The notes: generated by a model from the sequence alone, not told the origin. 64,000 bases of DNA from Malachius bipustulatus (GCA_910589415.1 OU342630.1:90392186-90456185), one strand, 5' to 3'. Positions 21,381-34,211 are shown, numbered from the stretch's first letter. Made by a program: numbers and translations.

Positions 21381-23591
21381 TGTGACATGTCGAGAACATC
21401 GACAGTCCGTATTTTGAAATATCAGGGGAATTAAGAATTCAGCTGGGTAAAAGAAAAATATCCAGAAGTAAAACGTGATTTACATTTGAACATAGAGCTC
21501 AGGTCTTTTCTCTGTTAAGAATATTATAATCTTAATGATGCATGTATAATAGTTAGTTATAGTCTGGAGGTTGGCCTTGGCAGAAGGCTCGCGTAACTGA
21601 AATCCATGAGAAACGGACGACATGAACAAGGGTCCGTTTGTAACAGGCGGCAAAACTAGCGAATAGAAAATTCCATTACGTCTAGACACGGGATAATGAA
21701 TTTAATCAGGTCACGGAGACGATTAAGTAGGTAGACACGAGAGTGAACACACAGAAGTTGGGTGTAAAGACGCGAGTCGGTAACGTGAAAAGCTTAGGCA
21801 GTGACGCTTAGACCTAGGGGGTTGAAAATCGGAAAAAGACGACACCGGGTGTCGGGGGAAGATGGTAGCATAGAATCCGCGGAGAAGATAGAGAGTTGAT
21901 TGTATAGGTACTCGCGGAGTAGGTACGCGGAAATAAATAAATCGAGACAATAATAGAGTAAGCGTTGGTCGCGAGGGAGTGTGATAGGATAGGAACTCGG
22001 TTACGTGGGGACTCAACACAGGAGTGAATCGTTGACCGTAAGTGCTCTGGGGGCGCGAGAGAATTTATGGAGATATAGGAAAATAATTAAATAATGCGGT
22101 ACGGGGTACCGGGAGAAATTAATCGCACGGGGTGCGCGGATTAATTAAAATAGGAAGACGAGGGTAGTGGTACTTAATCGTCGGTCGCAGAATGCTCTGG
22201 GAGCGCGGCAAATTTTAAGGGAAAGTTAATCCATAGATAAAGGGAATCGTATAGGCCGGAAAAATAGGCGGGTAATAGTGCTAGGAGAGCAAATTAAGAG
22301 AGACGAATCGCATAGGCGAGGGAGTGATCGCGCCACGGTGATTAACTATTAGGGTCATAAGGGTCCGTTAGGTTCGGAAGTGTACAAGTGTTGTTTGTGG
22401 ACAAATAATGTAAGGATCAATAGTAAACAAGAGCCTGCTGCCAACGGATGTTAAGGTAGAATGTAGTCTGTAAGATTAACCTTTCATTTATTTTTTTTTT
22501 ATGCCACCTCCAATTTTACGACTCGATGAGTTAAAATTCAGGAATTAGTTCATCAATAATGGACAGACGGTGTCAGTCTGATTAAAATATTTTGTAATTA
22601 AGAATAACATACCTACTTATGTCTTCGAGTCCTAAAATTGGCATAATTTTAGTTTATTGTTCGTAAGCCAGCAAAGGCTGGTTCACCTTAAAATTCTATA
22701 ATGGTCGGTTAACGAATTTATTATTTTTGTGGGTGCTTGGAGCATCTAGTTGTATTTCTAAATTGGATGGGGGAGTAATAAAAAATATCGGAGTGATCAC
22801 TATCTAAATTTTTGGTCCATCCCCTTAGAAGGATGACTGGCCAGAAATCGCGACTTTTGGTACGAAATTCACTCAAGGGAAATTAACCCGCAATGAACGC
22901 GACCGAAATGTTTTATTGCTCCAGATACAGGTTTACCTAGGATTAAGTCATTGACCAATAATTAATCAATCGATTGACAATCGTGATATTTCTTATTTCA
23001 AATAAATGTAGTCGTTTTCCAATTAATTTAAATTTTAATAAATTGTAAATTTATTTGCAATGTGGCCTTTCTTTTCCACCCATGAAATTTAATTAAAGCA
23101 TCAAATTAATAATCGAATAACTTGAGTTACAACAAGGCAGAGGAAGTCAGTAGAATTTAATTGATTTTTATTATTTTCTAAATTTTATTTGTTCAACAAT
23201 AAACTTCCCAGTGAGTAAGTGACAAGATCAAGTCAGTGATATAAAGCTACCTACAATAATTATTAAGATGACCAACAGGGCAGAAGTCCAGATTTCAGGA
23301 AACATCAGCGAAAGATAAGTATAGAATAGAGCCATGAGTTACCTCGAATAATCCCCAAAAAGAGCTGCCACTCATATTAATTGAGATGGTGTAGCCCCTA
23401 CCTACCATTCTTTTCGAAAGCCTTTTTCTGACAAACCGCTCGGCCAGCCAAAGGACTAATGTGACAGGGAGACTTTAACTTCATAATAACGATAGTGAGA
23501 GCAAACAACGCAAGTTGTGTGTTCGATCTATCGGAAGAGTGAACGTTAAGGAAAAGAGATTTTCACATCATCTCATCCCCCGCCGGTTACA
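21381..23591 (+). mobile_element. 3' LTR of retrovirus-like element
   Basis: 2211 bp, identical throughout to 10251-12461 in my comparison, with the same TGTGAC...GTTACA ends. It should supply the 3' end of the transcript. Identity of LTRs this long means either very recent insertion or recent gene conversion. Confidence 0.95.
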
Positions 23592-23595
23592 AACA
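23592..23595. repeat. Target-site duplication AACA (right)
   Basis: Matches AACA at 10247-10250. Together they bound the element at 10251-23591. Confidence 0.85.
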
Positions 23596-24840
23596 CCCTA
23601 TATATAATAAAAGAATGCCTGAGATAAGTATCTACTATCTAGTAAACATTGAATGCTTTTCCTTTCATGACCTACTCTTTCAAGAATTCGTTTACTATTG
23701 ATCACTCCGTATATCTCCATAAAAATGTTTAGGAATTTATTTAATCACATTATATGAAATAAGCTCATACTACTGCAAGCGTTACATAAATGAAGAAAAA
23801 TATTCAGGGCGTAGCTATTATATTAAAAATCCGTAGTTCTACATATTTTCTTTCAAAAATAAGAAAGGATAAAATACCTTCCCAAACTACAAACACCACC
23901 AAAACCGTAATTTCTTGCACTTTTCTGTGAGTGAATGAAGACACACAGCACAACCTTTATAACAACAGTATATCACTATCTGGATCTGAGTGAGGTGTTC
24001 AAGAAAATAAGATACCGTTCAGTACCGTTCGAGGTTTGATTTGATGAATGGACAGACCGCGTGTTTGGAGGCTGCTCGGTGCCTCGATTGAGCAAGGGAG
24101 CACACGGGGCAGGGCAGGGCTGAAAGGGACTGCGGCCCTTTGCTGTCCTCAGCAAAAGCAAACCTTTTACACCCGCACATCGATCCACGGCTGCGGATCA
24201 GCTCTAGTCTCTCTCTCACGGCAACATGCTGCAGGAAGAGCGGGAGTGTCTTGTGCAGGACAAGTACACGTGCCACAACAACATTATAAGTGTTGTCAGC
24301 TGTTTTGTCGTAGGTCGGGAAAATTGTACAAGTGCAATATGCATATTTATAAAAAAAATATAACGTATCAAGGAACGGGTTAAATTATATCACACATCAC
24401 TGCGTTGTAATCCTGTGAGGGCATTTAGAAATCACCTTGTGGTTTTCTCAACGTCCTTACGATTCGTTCTGTGTTCTTTATAAATAATATAACACCTACC
24501 CTGTCAACGTAACTTCCTTCTGGTTACGCTTTCATTTATGATTTTTTTCCTCGACTTCCTGTCATACTGGATGTCTCCGTATATTTTCTTTCATAATTTT
24601 AGTAAACAATTTATCTCACTGATAGAATCGCAAAATTAAGTTCCCAATATCATTGTCTTGATGAAGTTCTTGTCCTGTGGTCAACGAACAGCTACCCTAT
24701 ATGTATTTTATATTTTTTAATGTAGCTTGAACCGCACAGTATGTCAAGTCCAAATCATGAGAATAGTAATTAATAAGACTTCTCCAAAATAAGGCTTTTT
24801 CCAAGATTTAATACAAAGAGATGCACGATTTTCAGGTATC
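23596..24840. other. Non-coding stretch with GC-rich patch
   Basis: Mostly AT-rich. A GC-rich patch at about 24040-24270 is open in several frames, but none resembles a known protein and no splice sites fit well. It may be a transposon fragment or an untranslated exon. Confidence 0.4.
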
Positions 24841-25449
24841 CAGTCAAAAAAGGAGGTGTAGAGTGCGTGAGCAGGTACCTAACTAACTCCTTCAGAAACT
24901 TGTTCAGGGTGTTTAAATACCAAAAGTCCTGACGTTTAGGTGTTGAGCGGGGGGAGGGGATGGGAGGAAAGTCCCACTTTTGGAATTTCCGCCGAAAGCC
25001 CATAAAATTATCTACAACTTTTATTCCATATTTGATTTTCCAATTTCCAATCGGTTTTTGAGTTACACACTCCTCAAAAATAGATATTGTAGAAAAAACC
25101 ACTTTACCTCGCATTTTCCATCAAATTTTCCATCCTAAAATATTAATGTTTTTCCGAACGAGTATCTCGAAAACGGTTGAGAATTTGAAAAAAAATCTAT
25201 GAATAAAGTTTTAGATAATTTTTACAGCTTTGTTTTTTATGAAAAAATTTTCCCTGTGGTGCACCGTTTTAGAGATAAAAGCGGAAACCTAAAAAATTGA
25301 AACCATTCCTCCCCCTGCTCTTCCTCTGGCTCACCCACCTAAACGTCAGGACATATTTAGTTTGTTCACATCTTGAACAAGTTTCTGAAGTAATCGCTTA
25401 GGTAACTGCTCAAGCACTCTACACCTCCTTTTGAATCGTTCTTTGACTG
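24841..25449. mobile_element. Foldback element with CCTGACGTTTAGGTG arms
   Basis: Inverted arms at about 24841-24956 and 25330-25449 share AGGAGGTGTAGAGTGC, TTCAGAAACTTGTTCA and CCTGACGTTTAGGTG blocks in opposite orientation, separated by about 370 bp. Non-coding and diverged. Confidence 0.75.
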
Positions 25450-26164
25450 AACTATTATGAGGATTTGAAAAAATACGGTTTTTGGTGCTTCGAAGTTGCA
25501 ATAAAATAAAGCAAAGTTATGGACACCCTCTAAAGTAACGTACCTATCCGTTGTAAAAATTATAGCATAAATTAACCGCAATATTTTGTTCTTCACTATT
25601 CCGAATCTTTGATTTTAGAATAGCCTTATCGCTCAAAAATGACGGCGGTAAAATGGTAAATTTTCCAGAAAAGTCTAAAAATCGAAAAAAAATTGAAGCA
25701 TTTGAGTAGGTATAGGGAATTTTTTGATTGAAATTCAGATGTACTTCAGGGGAATCCCTTTGACGCTTTGGAACCGGTGCATGAGCGGGGATATCAATTC
25801 ACGTTCGCTTTGAATCGTTGCAGGTTGTATTCTTCAGTAAACACAGCACGGCCCTTGGAAGGCTCTTCCAAAGAGATGCGGTTCTATACGTGAAGAAAGT
25901 TTGAAATAAGGTGGTACGAGGTGTATTTTATGTCCTGTCTAGTTCTAGGTGGGATCAAATGGGCCACGTCTTTTGAATACTTACCCATAAAAATATCTTT
26001 AAAACAGGCTCAGGTCAGCTATACCATTTTTCGATGTTCAAATATCTAAATTTTTGCTCCTCTAGAATAACGTTCCCCATTAAAAATCTAAAATGCAATA
26101 AAAATAAATAAATTAATAATAATAATATTAATAATAATAATAAAAGGATGTAAAAAAAGGAATT
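25450..26164. other. AT-rich stretch without a supportable gene
   Basis: No coding signal. An (AAT)n-like microsatellite lies at about 26100-26145, just before the LINE remnant. Confidence 0.45.
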
Positions 26165-26945
26165 TGCCAGGGTGACTTATTGAGCCTTTTATGGTTTTGT
26201 CTTGCCTTGAATCCGCTCTCAGTGCTACTAAACTAAACACCTCATGGATATAGATTAAATATCAAGCAGCAAGAAAGCAAATTATCACACCTTCTCTATA
26301 TGGATGATATAAAACTATTCGCAGAATCTAAAACATAACTACAGAAATTGATAAACACCACAAAAAATTTCAGTAGAGATATATAGGAATGCAATTTGGA
26401 TTGATAAGTGTGCGTCCATCAGCTGGCAGACAGGAAAACTTACAGTTGGTAACGAAGTGAAAGAAGATATTAAGGAAATGTCAGCAGAAGATACGTATAA
26501 ATATTTAGGATTTCAGCAAAATCCCCAAATGAATCACACGGCATTGAAAGCGGAATTTAGGAAGAAATACGAAAACAGAGTAACAAAGCTCATTAACACA
26601 AAACTAAATTCAAAAAATCGTATAATGGCTATAAACACCTGGGCGGTTCCGGTCCTAATCTATATACATTTGGAATCTTAAAATATAGTGACATCGATCT
26701 CAGAGAATTGAATCGACTCCCTCGACGATTGTTAACAAAATTCAGGTGTCATCATACGCACTCAGCGGTCGAGAGATTATATTTACCTCGACGAAAAGGA
26801 GGAAGAGGCCTTATTAATATTTACAATCTTTGTAGAAAACAGGAGCTTGCCTTGAGAGAATATTTCCTCGCTTCAAAAGATCCTTTGGTGCAAGCTGCTG
26901 TAAGAAGCGATATACGATATACACAACTTGATAAGAGACGATAAA
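26165..26945 (+). pseudogene. R2-like LINE, C-terminal half of RT region
   Basis: The segment opens with a QGD block, continues through a block containing CLALNPLS, and has YMDD at 26297-26308 (LLYMDDIKLFAES). It then continues through KYLGFQQ, a thumb-like region (MAINTWAVPVL) and a RLYLPRRKGGRGL block that follows the RT domain in R2-like elements. Stops and frame changes at about 26335, 26380 and 26660-26680 break it, so it is a dead copy. The endonuclease end is missing. Confidence 0.85.
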
Positions 26946-27039
26946 AATCTAAAATGTATCATCATTGTTATCGCGATCCCCGCTGATCATAACGGGGTCT
27001 ATGATAACTGATAACTGATCAAAAGAGACGCACCGAATA

Positions 27040-27900
27040 CAATACTCGACGACTTTCTTGATATGTTCCAACAAAAAATGACTGTCTTCAGCACAAGACT
27101 CAGAAGGTACTTAAAAACTGACAAGAAGAAGCAACGTTACAGATAATTCAACAACGGCAAAAAGAAGTTCTCTAACTCTGAAAAGAGAAACTGGAGGAGA
27201 AAACACTGAAACGGAACCAGAAAACCTACTTAGACAGGCTCAAATAATGGCGTTACTGGTCTCGTAGGTATGTAGAACCGGAGTAGAGAATGCCTAGTGA
27301 ATCCCAACTGGTTACGTAAAAAAGAAAAATTGAAGCCACTCGAGATACCCACAGCTGGAAAAGCCCAGGAAGCGACAAGATTTACAGCTTTTGGTACAAA
27401 AACTAACCTGTACCCATAAGAAATTAGCAGAATTCATGAGTTCATCAAGAACCCAGACAAAATGCCGCTATTCCTCACTAAGGGCCTCACATACTTACTA
27501 CCAAAGGGCAAAACATCCAAAAACTCCAAATATCGTCCAATAACCTGCCAACCCAAACTGGGTATAAAACAACATAGAAGAACAACAAAGGGAGCCGAAA
27601 AGAGACCAAGGGCTGAAAGGATCAACTTGTGATAGATTCGATAGTACTCAATGAAGCAAAAAAGCAAAAACGCAAACTATCCTTTTGCTATATCGACTAC
27701 CAAAAAGCGTAGGATAGTAGAATTCAGTACCACATCCTTGGCTGATACCTTGTATTGGAATTATACAACGTCCAACCAATACTTGTAACATTTCTAAAGG
27801 AAATTGGAGAAATGAAATACAGAATACAGCTAACCGCCAGTCCAATGCCGATAAGCACCCCTGAGATCCACACAGATAATGATAGTAGAAAAGCTCTTCT
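27040..27900 (+). pseudogene. R2-like LINE, N-terminal half of RT region
   Basis: Across shifting frames this encodes a basic pre-RT segment (RLRRYLKTDKKKQR), WKSPGSDKI, a TYLLPKGKTS block with YRPIT, and a CYIDYQKA block that aligns in order with the first half of an R2-like RT. It lies downstream of the C-terminal half at 26165-26945, so the two are not one simple copy. Either two fragments lie in tandem, or one was rearranged. Multiple stops and shifts make it non-functional. Confidence 0.8.
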
Positions 27901-27959
27901 CTAAGGACATATGCGTGACATTTGGGATAGATAAATGTAAAACTATTACATATTGATAG

Positions 27960-28379
27960 ATAGATAGTAAGTAAGATGTAGATAGGAAATGTGCAATTAG
28001 CGGATGGAGACCTGATAGAATCAATTGACCAATAAAATCAAATTTATAAATTCTAGTTCTGACTCCTGCCTGACTCTAATAGACGGCAAAGTTTAGCGTA
28101 ACGTTATTGTTATTATTCTTATCATGATCACTACTCCCGTCCCTGTGTGCTGAGCTCAACAAATGTAGCCTAATATTTTTGCGGAATGATTTCAAAGACA
28201 TGTCCTTTTACTTTTGGCTAACTTCGTTGTACATTTTTAGATATGAGAGACTACGTTTAAACAAAGAAGTTGAATTCTGAGGTATGAGCAAAGTGTTCAA
28301 ATTTCTATTTTCTAGTAGGTACGTTGATTATGAATTGGCGCCTGTCATGAGTTTTCCTCTTAATTATTTGTGTCTCAAT
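27960..28379. other. Stretch without a supportable gene
   Basis: AT-rich with no recognisable protein or repeat structure. Confidence 0.4.
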
Positions 28380-29400
28380 GTTAAACATTAATTTGTGAAT
28401 GTTTCACGAACTCAGATATACTCAGCCACTCCAACTCTGGCAATTTGTGTGAAACTAGGTTAAACTTTCTCAAACCATAAATAAATCGAATGCAACTATT
28501 TCCTATCTTTTGTTTGCGATATTTAATTATAGAGTCAAGACACGGAAAATACAAAATGTCACAGTAATTTACTACCGAGACAACCAAAGTTCCAGATAAT
28601 TTTTTTCTTACTTTAAAGTTATCAACGCCTTGGAGGCGAATAAACTTCAAAGACGTGCGTATACTTTGTTTACCAAGTTTTTATAATGTTTTTTTTAAAT
28701 GCAGTTTTTCATCGAGTTGTATATCAAGGACTTTCGTTGAAGCCAAGAATTGTGAGATGAGCAAAACAACATTAATTTAGATTTATTCGCATTCAAGATT
28801 AAGCCATGCTGTGAAGAAAAGTGAAGAACATTATTGATGTCTGCATGAAAGCTAGCAATGGTTCGATTCAATTTACCTTCATCGATCTACTGCAAAGCAC
28901 AAAACTCAACCTTGGTGGATATATCAAATATGTATATTGAAAACAATAATGGATCCAGGATAGAACCCTATAAGGCACTCCAGAAGGTATCTCAACATTA
29001 TCAGAGCACGTACCATTCAACGTCACACACTGACTTCTACCGCCACGATTGCTCTCGAAAAACTCGAGAGAGATATGTTATCAAATTCAATGTAACCCAG
29101 TTTCGTGCAGAGTTTGTGATTTATTTTGTGAAACGCCTTTGAATAATCCAAAAGTAGTAGTGCACCTGCTTTCTATCAGTTGCTCTAATTATTATATCAT
29201 TCATTTAAATTTCACAATGCTACAACGTGGTTCTGTCGTCCTTTCTAAAGCCACACTGATTTTTTGGAAGAATGGTATTATCATCCAGATATTTGACAAT
29301 CTGAGATCAAACCGCTCTTTCCAACAGCTTAGACAATACAGGAAGCAAACTTATTGGTCCAAGATCAAACTGTCCTCACGATAAAAATTAAACCCATCAA
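28380..29400 (-). pseudogene. Jockey-like LINE reverse transcriptase relic
   Basis: Reading the minus strand from 29400 downwards: an ISLLPVLSKLLERAV block, QCGFRKD, LLLDYSKAF, a NGTCSDNVEIPSGVP block, LILNANKSK, then NYCDILYFPCLDSI, QKIGNSCIRFI and GLRKF. This is the canonical order of a jockey/CR1-type RT from fingers to thumb. The frame changes several times and stops interrupt it. Only the last 89 codons (28381-28650) are continuous. Confidence 0.85.
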
Positions 29401-30534
29401 TACTCAAGATCTCTGTATGGGCATATCGGGATTCAATCATGTTTCACTCACCCCAAATATATCAAAATCATTTGCCAAGTATATTATTGTAGGTATTTGA
29501 AATTACGAAGTAGATGTCAACTTTCAACTTACGGATTTCCGGAAGTGCCGCCATGTTGCAACTATTTTCATTGAACAGATCATAAGTATGCGTTTATACC
29601 ATAACCAAAATTTCGTTCTCTATTGTATTGTATTGTATAGGTAGACATTTAGGTCTAATATGTCCCATTTAAATTAATCACCCTGTATGGGTAACCAATT
29701 TGTAGGTCCTTGTAAACATACTGAATATTGACTTCAAATAATACAAGCTATCGAGTTGAATAATTTAAATTTCATCTGCATAGGTTTACCTATAAACCCA
29801 TGGAAATGAGCTTAAACATCGGAGAGCTTAAACTTTTTGGCAAAGTTTGTGAAAAGTATGCGTACGCTCGTACCCGTATGCAGATATAAAAAGTCGCACA
29901 TGGTGGCACATACATTAAAGGTGTAAGGGTCAGCATCATATTAGGAGTTATAAATTACCTTCAGTTCTAAAATATCACGTACATCCAGGTTTTAAAAATA
30001 ATGCCTGTATTGTATGCCTCTAGGGAAGGTAAAAACTATTAAGCTCATAATACAGATCATACTTGCATTGAAAATCGATGGATAAAATGGATACTGTCTT
30101 GGATTTTCATTGGGCATCTTCTAGCTCAAGGCATGTGCAAAGAATGCTGTATACCTACCATTACCTACCTATATTGGATCTAGATGTGGAGATCCATTCA
30201 TCCAAGAAAATGAGCTTTCGCAGCTCGATCACCCTCGAGGCGATTAGTTGCATGATCGACCGAACGAAATGTTTCTTGTCTAGCACAAGAAATTGGGAAA
30301 TATTTTGAAAACGACTGTAATAAAAACGTCTCAAAACGAAATATGTAGGTTCGAAAAGTTATGTTATACACAGGGCGTTTCAGAGATATAGGGTTAAATT
30401 TAAAGGGGTAGTTACTGTCATACATTATGTAAGTTGAAATAATAAATTTCAGTTCAAAATGAACGTTTTGTTTAAGAGATACAAAGTTTAAAAATATAAG
30501 GTTTTTTGAGTATAACTCGTGTAAATTTGAACAA
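29401..30534. other. Stretch without a supportable gene
   Basis: AT-rich with a short TATTG tandem run near 29625. No gene supported. Confidence 0.4.
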
Positions 30535-30905
30535 CATTTTCAGGCTTTGTAGGTGTCTTCTATAGTGGCGTAGATATTCAGGGTTGGCGTCCCTTTTCTC
30601 TCCCTATCTTTTACGCCCCTGGTATTTGAATATGCCAAAACGTTATTGAATAGCACCTGCATTTTAGAATAAAAAAGTATTCGTCAATTTTTTCATATGA
30701 AGCACCGTTTTTGACATATTTGAAGTTTCCTCAGGCAATGCCACTAATCATTAAGATTAACACTCATAAAAATTAGTCAGGTAAATTTTATTGAAATCAA
30801 CACTTTTGTATTTGTAATAAAGTCAGTGGCGTAAAAGATAGGGAGGGAAAAGTGGCTTTAATCCTGAATATCTACGCCACTGGAAGATATGTACGAAACC
30901 TGAGG
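30535..30905. mobile_element. Foldback element with CAGTGGCGTA modules
   Basis: The left arm (about 30553-30622) and right arm (about 30821-30889) are inverted. Each is bounded by GTGGCGTA-type words and contains CCCTATCTTTTACGCC or its complement. Weaker similarity continues outward to about 30535 and 30905. Non-coding. Confidence 0.75.
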
Positions 30906-30977
30906 TGACATGAGACGAAACCTGAGTATTTTAAGTCATGGTAGGCAAAAAATAAGTCTGCATTCTGATTTTTAACC

Positions 30978-33043
30978 GTAGTTGCGAATAAAGTTGACCG
31001 TAAAAAATATTGTACGTCACTCGAACGAAAAGAATTGTGCTTCTGGGATTCGCAGGACCAAGCTTCACAGACTCACTCTAGAATCTACTGGGCTCTACTT
31101 GCAAGACATTACTATCCGGATTTGCTATAAATTACCATATTGTGCTACTGTACGGGACCGTGCGTACGATAAGAGAAGGTTGGACGCTTCAACTCCACCA
31201 ACTCTGCTGAGAGAAACCATTCCATTTATAGAGGAAGCTAAGTACCTTGGAATCATCCTGGATAGAAAGCTCACTTCCATTTAGATGAAAGTAATACACA
31301 CAGTCATACAAACTCTCCTTATGGACGTGTAGGATCCTAAAAGGATCTGTGACAAAAAATTGGGAATTGAACCCCAAACAAATATACTGGCTTTATGTAG
31401 ATTAGATTCCTTTTGAGAGGGGCCATTGTGACACCTCCACTGCAACTATAGGTCTATTGTGGCTCACATCCATCTTGACCATCTTGACTGTTGCCAATGT
31501 ATCCAGGTCCTCCGATGTGAGAAAGTCTCTCCCGAAGGCTTGTAATCTGGTTATTCGTCTTCTTTTTTCTCAAGGGAGATCGCAGTTCGGACGGTAAGTC
31601 AAGACCCCCATATCTCTGTACGCGAGACATGCCCACGACACAGAATGATGCACGTTTTAACGGAGAGCCCAAATTCGGACATTCTCCAGCGCCGTTGCCC
31701 CTAGTGCAGACCTTTAGTCACGACGCGACAACTAGGTTGGGGAAGGTGGTCCGCGGCTGAGTTGCTAGTCTAGAGCTTTAAATCCGACGAGCTTTATCAC
31801 CGCTGCTAGCTGCTAACCTTACTCACTGACACTCATTGTAAGGTCTTCCCATATCCTCCACCTGGGTCGCGTTCAATGGGTACCTCAACCGCATGGATGG
31901 CTTTATGTTATGGTTGTCAGGCCTATGATTACGTATGCCAGTACGGCTTTGTGGTATAAAGATCATGACCAAAGCAAAGCTCTCTCGCCTACGGAGCCAA
32001 GCTTGTCTGGTGAACTGTGGTGCTATTAACACCGCACCGTCGGCGGTTATGGAGATCCTACTGGACTTACCACCTCTCCAGATTTATTTGGAGAGCAAGG
32101 CCAGGTGGACTACATATAGAATTAAACAGATGGCACGAAGCTTGCCAAGGCTTATAACTTGAAGCGATCCAAGGTTACTGGATGACATAGAAGTCACAGT
32201 CTACAGGGTATGCCCTCGAACATAATGCCTAAGACCGACCTAGAGCTGGAGTGTGTACCGCTGCCTCGAAGAATTAAAAGAGCCTTCTCGACCTTGGGTC
32301 TGCACGCAACAACTTTCCAGGCTGAAATTTATGCCATAGAACTCTGTGTGCAGTTGCAGGAAAAGATGCACTGTCAAGTGTCAACGCCGATCAATAGCTC
32401 AAAAAGCTCTTAGCTCCAGCCATTGCAAGTCCAAGTTGGTCTGGATATGTCAACTAACCTTGAATGCTCTAGCAAGGAGTAACGAAGTAACTTTTATCTG
32501 GATAACAAACCATGATGGATATGGAGAGAAGAATTTATCGGACAGGAACCAGCATTTGGCTTATCACCTAACATTGCCAAAACAATAATATGCAGCTGGG
32601 CTGAGAGAAAAGTCCTCCAGCACTGGCAACATTGCACAGGGCACGTCGAAAAATGAGCCAAAGAACAATTGGCGCTTAACAGGAAAGACATGAGAGCCTT
32701 AATGTGCCTATACATACTGCAAGCTAACTGCAAGCTAAACCATAATCTTTTAGCGATCGGCGCTAAATGCCGCTTGTGCTTGGAGGACGACGAAACAGCA
32801 AAACACATCCTAAGCGAGTGTCCCTCCTTAGGACGAACCAGACTACAAAGCTTCGGGAGATACTTCTTCACGCCAGAGGAGATTGGTACATTACCAATAG
32901 TCAAGATAGTCAGCTTCCTCAAAGAGGCCCTGATAGGATTAATGTATAGCACTACTAGATGTGAGTCCCAATTGATCTCAGTATAGGTCGCTGTGAAAGT
33001 GTCACAATGACCCACTGACGATAAATCTAATCTAATCTACCGT
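30978..33043 (+). pseudogene. LINE relic with RT end, RNase H and zinc tail
   Basis: Pieces in order are: an RT thumb-like part with EEAKYLGIILDRKLTS (about 31220-31280); QIYWLYV, interrupted by an insertion and resuming as MVVRPMITYAS (about 31910); then APSAVMEILLDLPPLQIYLE; an RNase H-like segment (FQAEIYAIELC, about 32315-32350); and a C-terminal CRLCLEDDETAKHILSEC zinc motif (about 32770-32822). It ends with repeated AATCT units at about 33022-33038, typical of I/R1/Loa-type LINE tails. Many frame breaks make it dead. The clade assignment is inference. Confidence 0.8.
31399..31897 (-). mobile_element. Nested retroposon insertion with 11-bp TSD
   Basis: TGGCTTTATGT occurs at 31388-31398 and again at 31898-31908, flanking about 499 bp that interrupt the host LINE. 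The reading frame of the host resumes in register after the second copy. The insert begins AGATTAGATT, the complement of an AATCTAATCT tail, so it is a 5'-truncated LINE fragment inserted in minus orientation. Its last bases resemble the 3' end of the interrupted LINE (GTGTCACAATG). A 72-codon minus frame at 31454-31672 may be its remnant C-terminus. Confidence 0.85.
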
Positions 33044-34080
33044 ACGCGAACTGGCTGCTTTACAAGATGTATAGACGCTGCAAACTTTTATTTCGCAGCT
33101 TATGCTGGCAAAAAGATTTTATATACCTACATGTTCGGTGCCTACCTTCCTACCTGCCTACATACAGTACATTTATTAAGATTGAAAAGCTTTATGTTGC
33201 TGCAGTTACAATTTAAGTCTGTTGTCATTTTAGAGAAAAAATCTGGAAAATATTTTCAATTTGTGACGTCATGCTCCTTTGACGTTGATGCCTTGACTTT
33301 AGCAATTAAAAATAGGTAACAAAGTGCGAAAATTCATCAAAACGAAATTAAAACACTGAAAGTGACGAATTTATATGAAGTGTATACATATGACGAAGTA
33401 CAAACTTAGACTATACACCCCTCTATTCTCAAATAATAATGTTTCGATTTTTGTAGATTTTTATGTAATAATTAATTTTTGTTTTAGTTTTGAAATTCCA
33501 TTTTTCCTCTTTAACTTCAAATTTCCACTTTAGTTTCTTTTTGTTAAGTACCTATATATAGGCATATTGCATACACATGTCATGGGTTGCGTATGTCATA
33601 GCTTTGTCTAAGCGGAACAAAGTTTATTCACGATCGGTTTACATGGATTTTGTTGTGATCCGTAAGATACGAGTTTTCCCCAAATACGAGCACCATCTTC
33701 CGCGGTCACGTCTAGATCGGATTAACGCGACTCCACTGTACTTACTTATCGCAATTGTATATTATTTTCATTTCATATTGTAGGTAGATATGTACATATT
33801 ACAATAAAGAAAATGCCATTTCAAATTTCAAAGGAGTTTATAAGATAATAATACAAAGGAATATTTCACATGGAATAAAAACAAATCAGTAGGTGTAGGT
33901 ACTCATTTAAATATTATCGAATGAATATAGATATGCGTTACGATATTTGCCCTAAAAAGTTGCTGTTTCCATTTATAATTTGATAACATATTACCGTAGC
34001 TTTTAGTGGTTCAAGTAAAGGTTAAAATAATATTTTGATAAGAGCTATTAACTTAAGTTATTCAAGGAAATATTATTTAT
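33044..34080. other. Upstream region of the cysteine-rich peptide gene
   Basis: AT-rich, no coding signal. It directly precedes the TATA box at 34081, so its last few hundred bases probably hold the promoter. Confidence 0.45.
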
Positions 34081-34088
34081 TATATAAG
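34081..34088 (+). promoter_or_regulatory. TATA box
   Basis: TATATAAG lies 66 bp before the ATG at 34154. That leaves room for a start site about 30 bp downstream and a leader of about 40 nt. Confidence 0.6.
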
Positions 34089-34153
34089 AGTCGACAAAGA
34101 AATTACTACCAGATTTGAAGTGTCCGTTGTGGTCGAATATTACCTAAACCAGA

Positions 34154-34211
34154 ATGTCATTTAAAATTGTTTTCTTCGTGTTCACTTTCACGGTGACAGT
34201 ATTTGCTATAG
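34154..34211 (+). CDS. Secreted cysteine-rich peptide, exon 1 (signal peptide)
   Basis: The ATG starts MSFKIVFFVFTFTVTVFA, a strong secretion signal. The exon then ends G|GTAAGTG in phase 1. Joined to exons at 37327 and 40584, the product is 105 residues: a signal peptide of about 19, then two six-cysteine modules. All junctions are phase 1 and the frame closes with a stop in exon 3. The two introns (3115 and 3119 nt) are filled with transposon relics. Small secreted proteins with paired disulfide modules in insects include protease inhibitors, antimicrobial peptides and venom or salivary peptides. Nothing here decides between them. The three-exon structure is inferred from splice signals and frame. 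Confidence 0.75.

Noticed and set aside
24019..24383. Overlapping GC-rich frames on both strands
   Set aside because: No splice sites, domain or codon pattern favouring one frame. Probably non-coding GC-rich repeat.
32494..33015. 173-codon minus frame
   Set aside because: Antisense to the zinc-tail part of the LINE relic, which reads sensibly on the plus strand.
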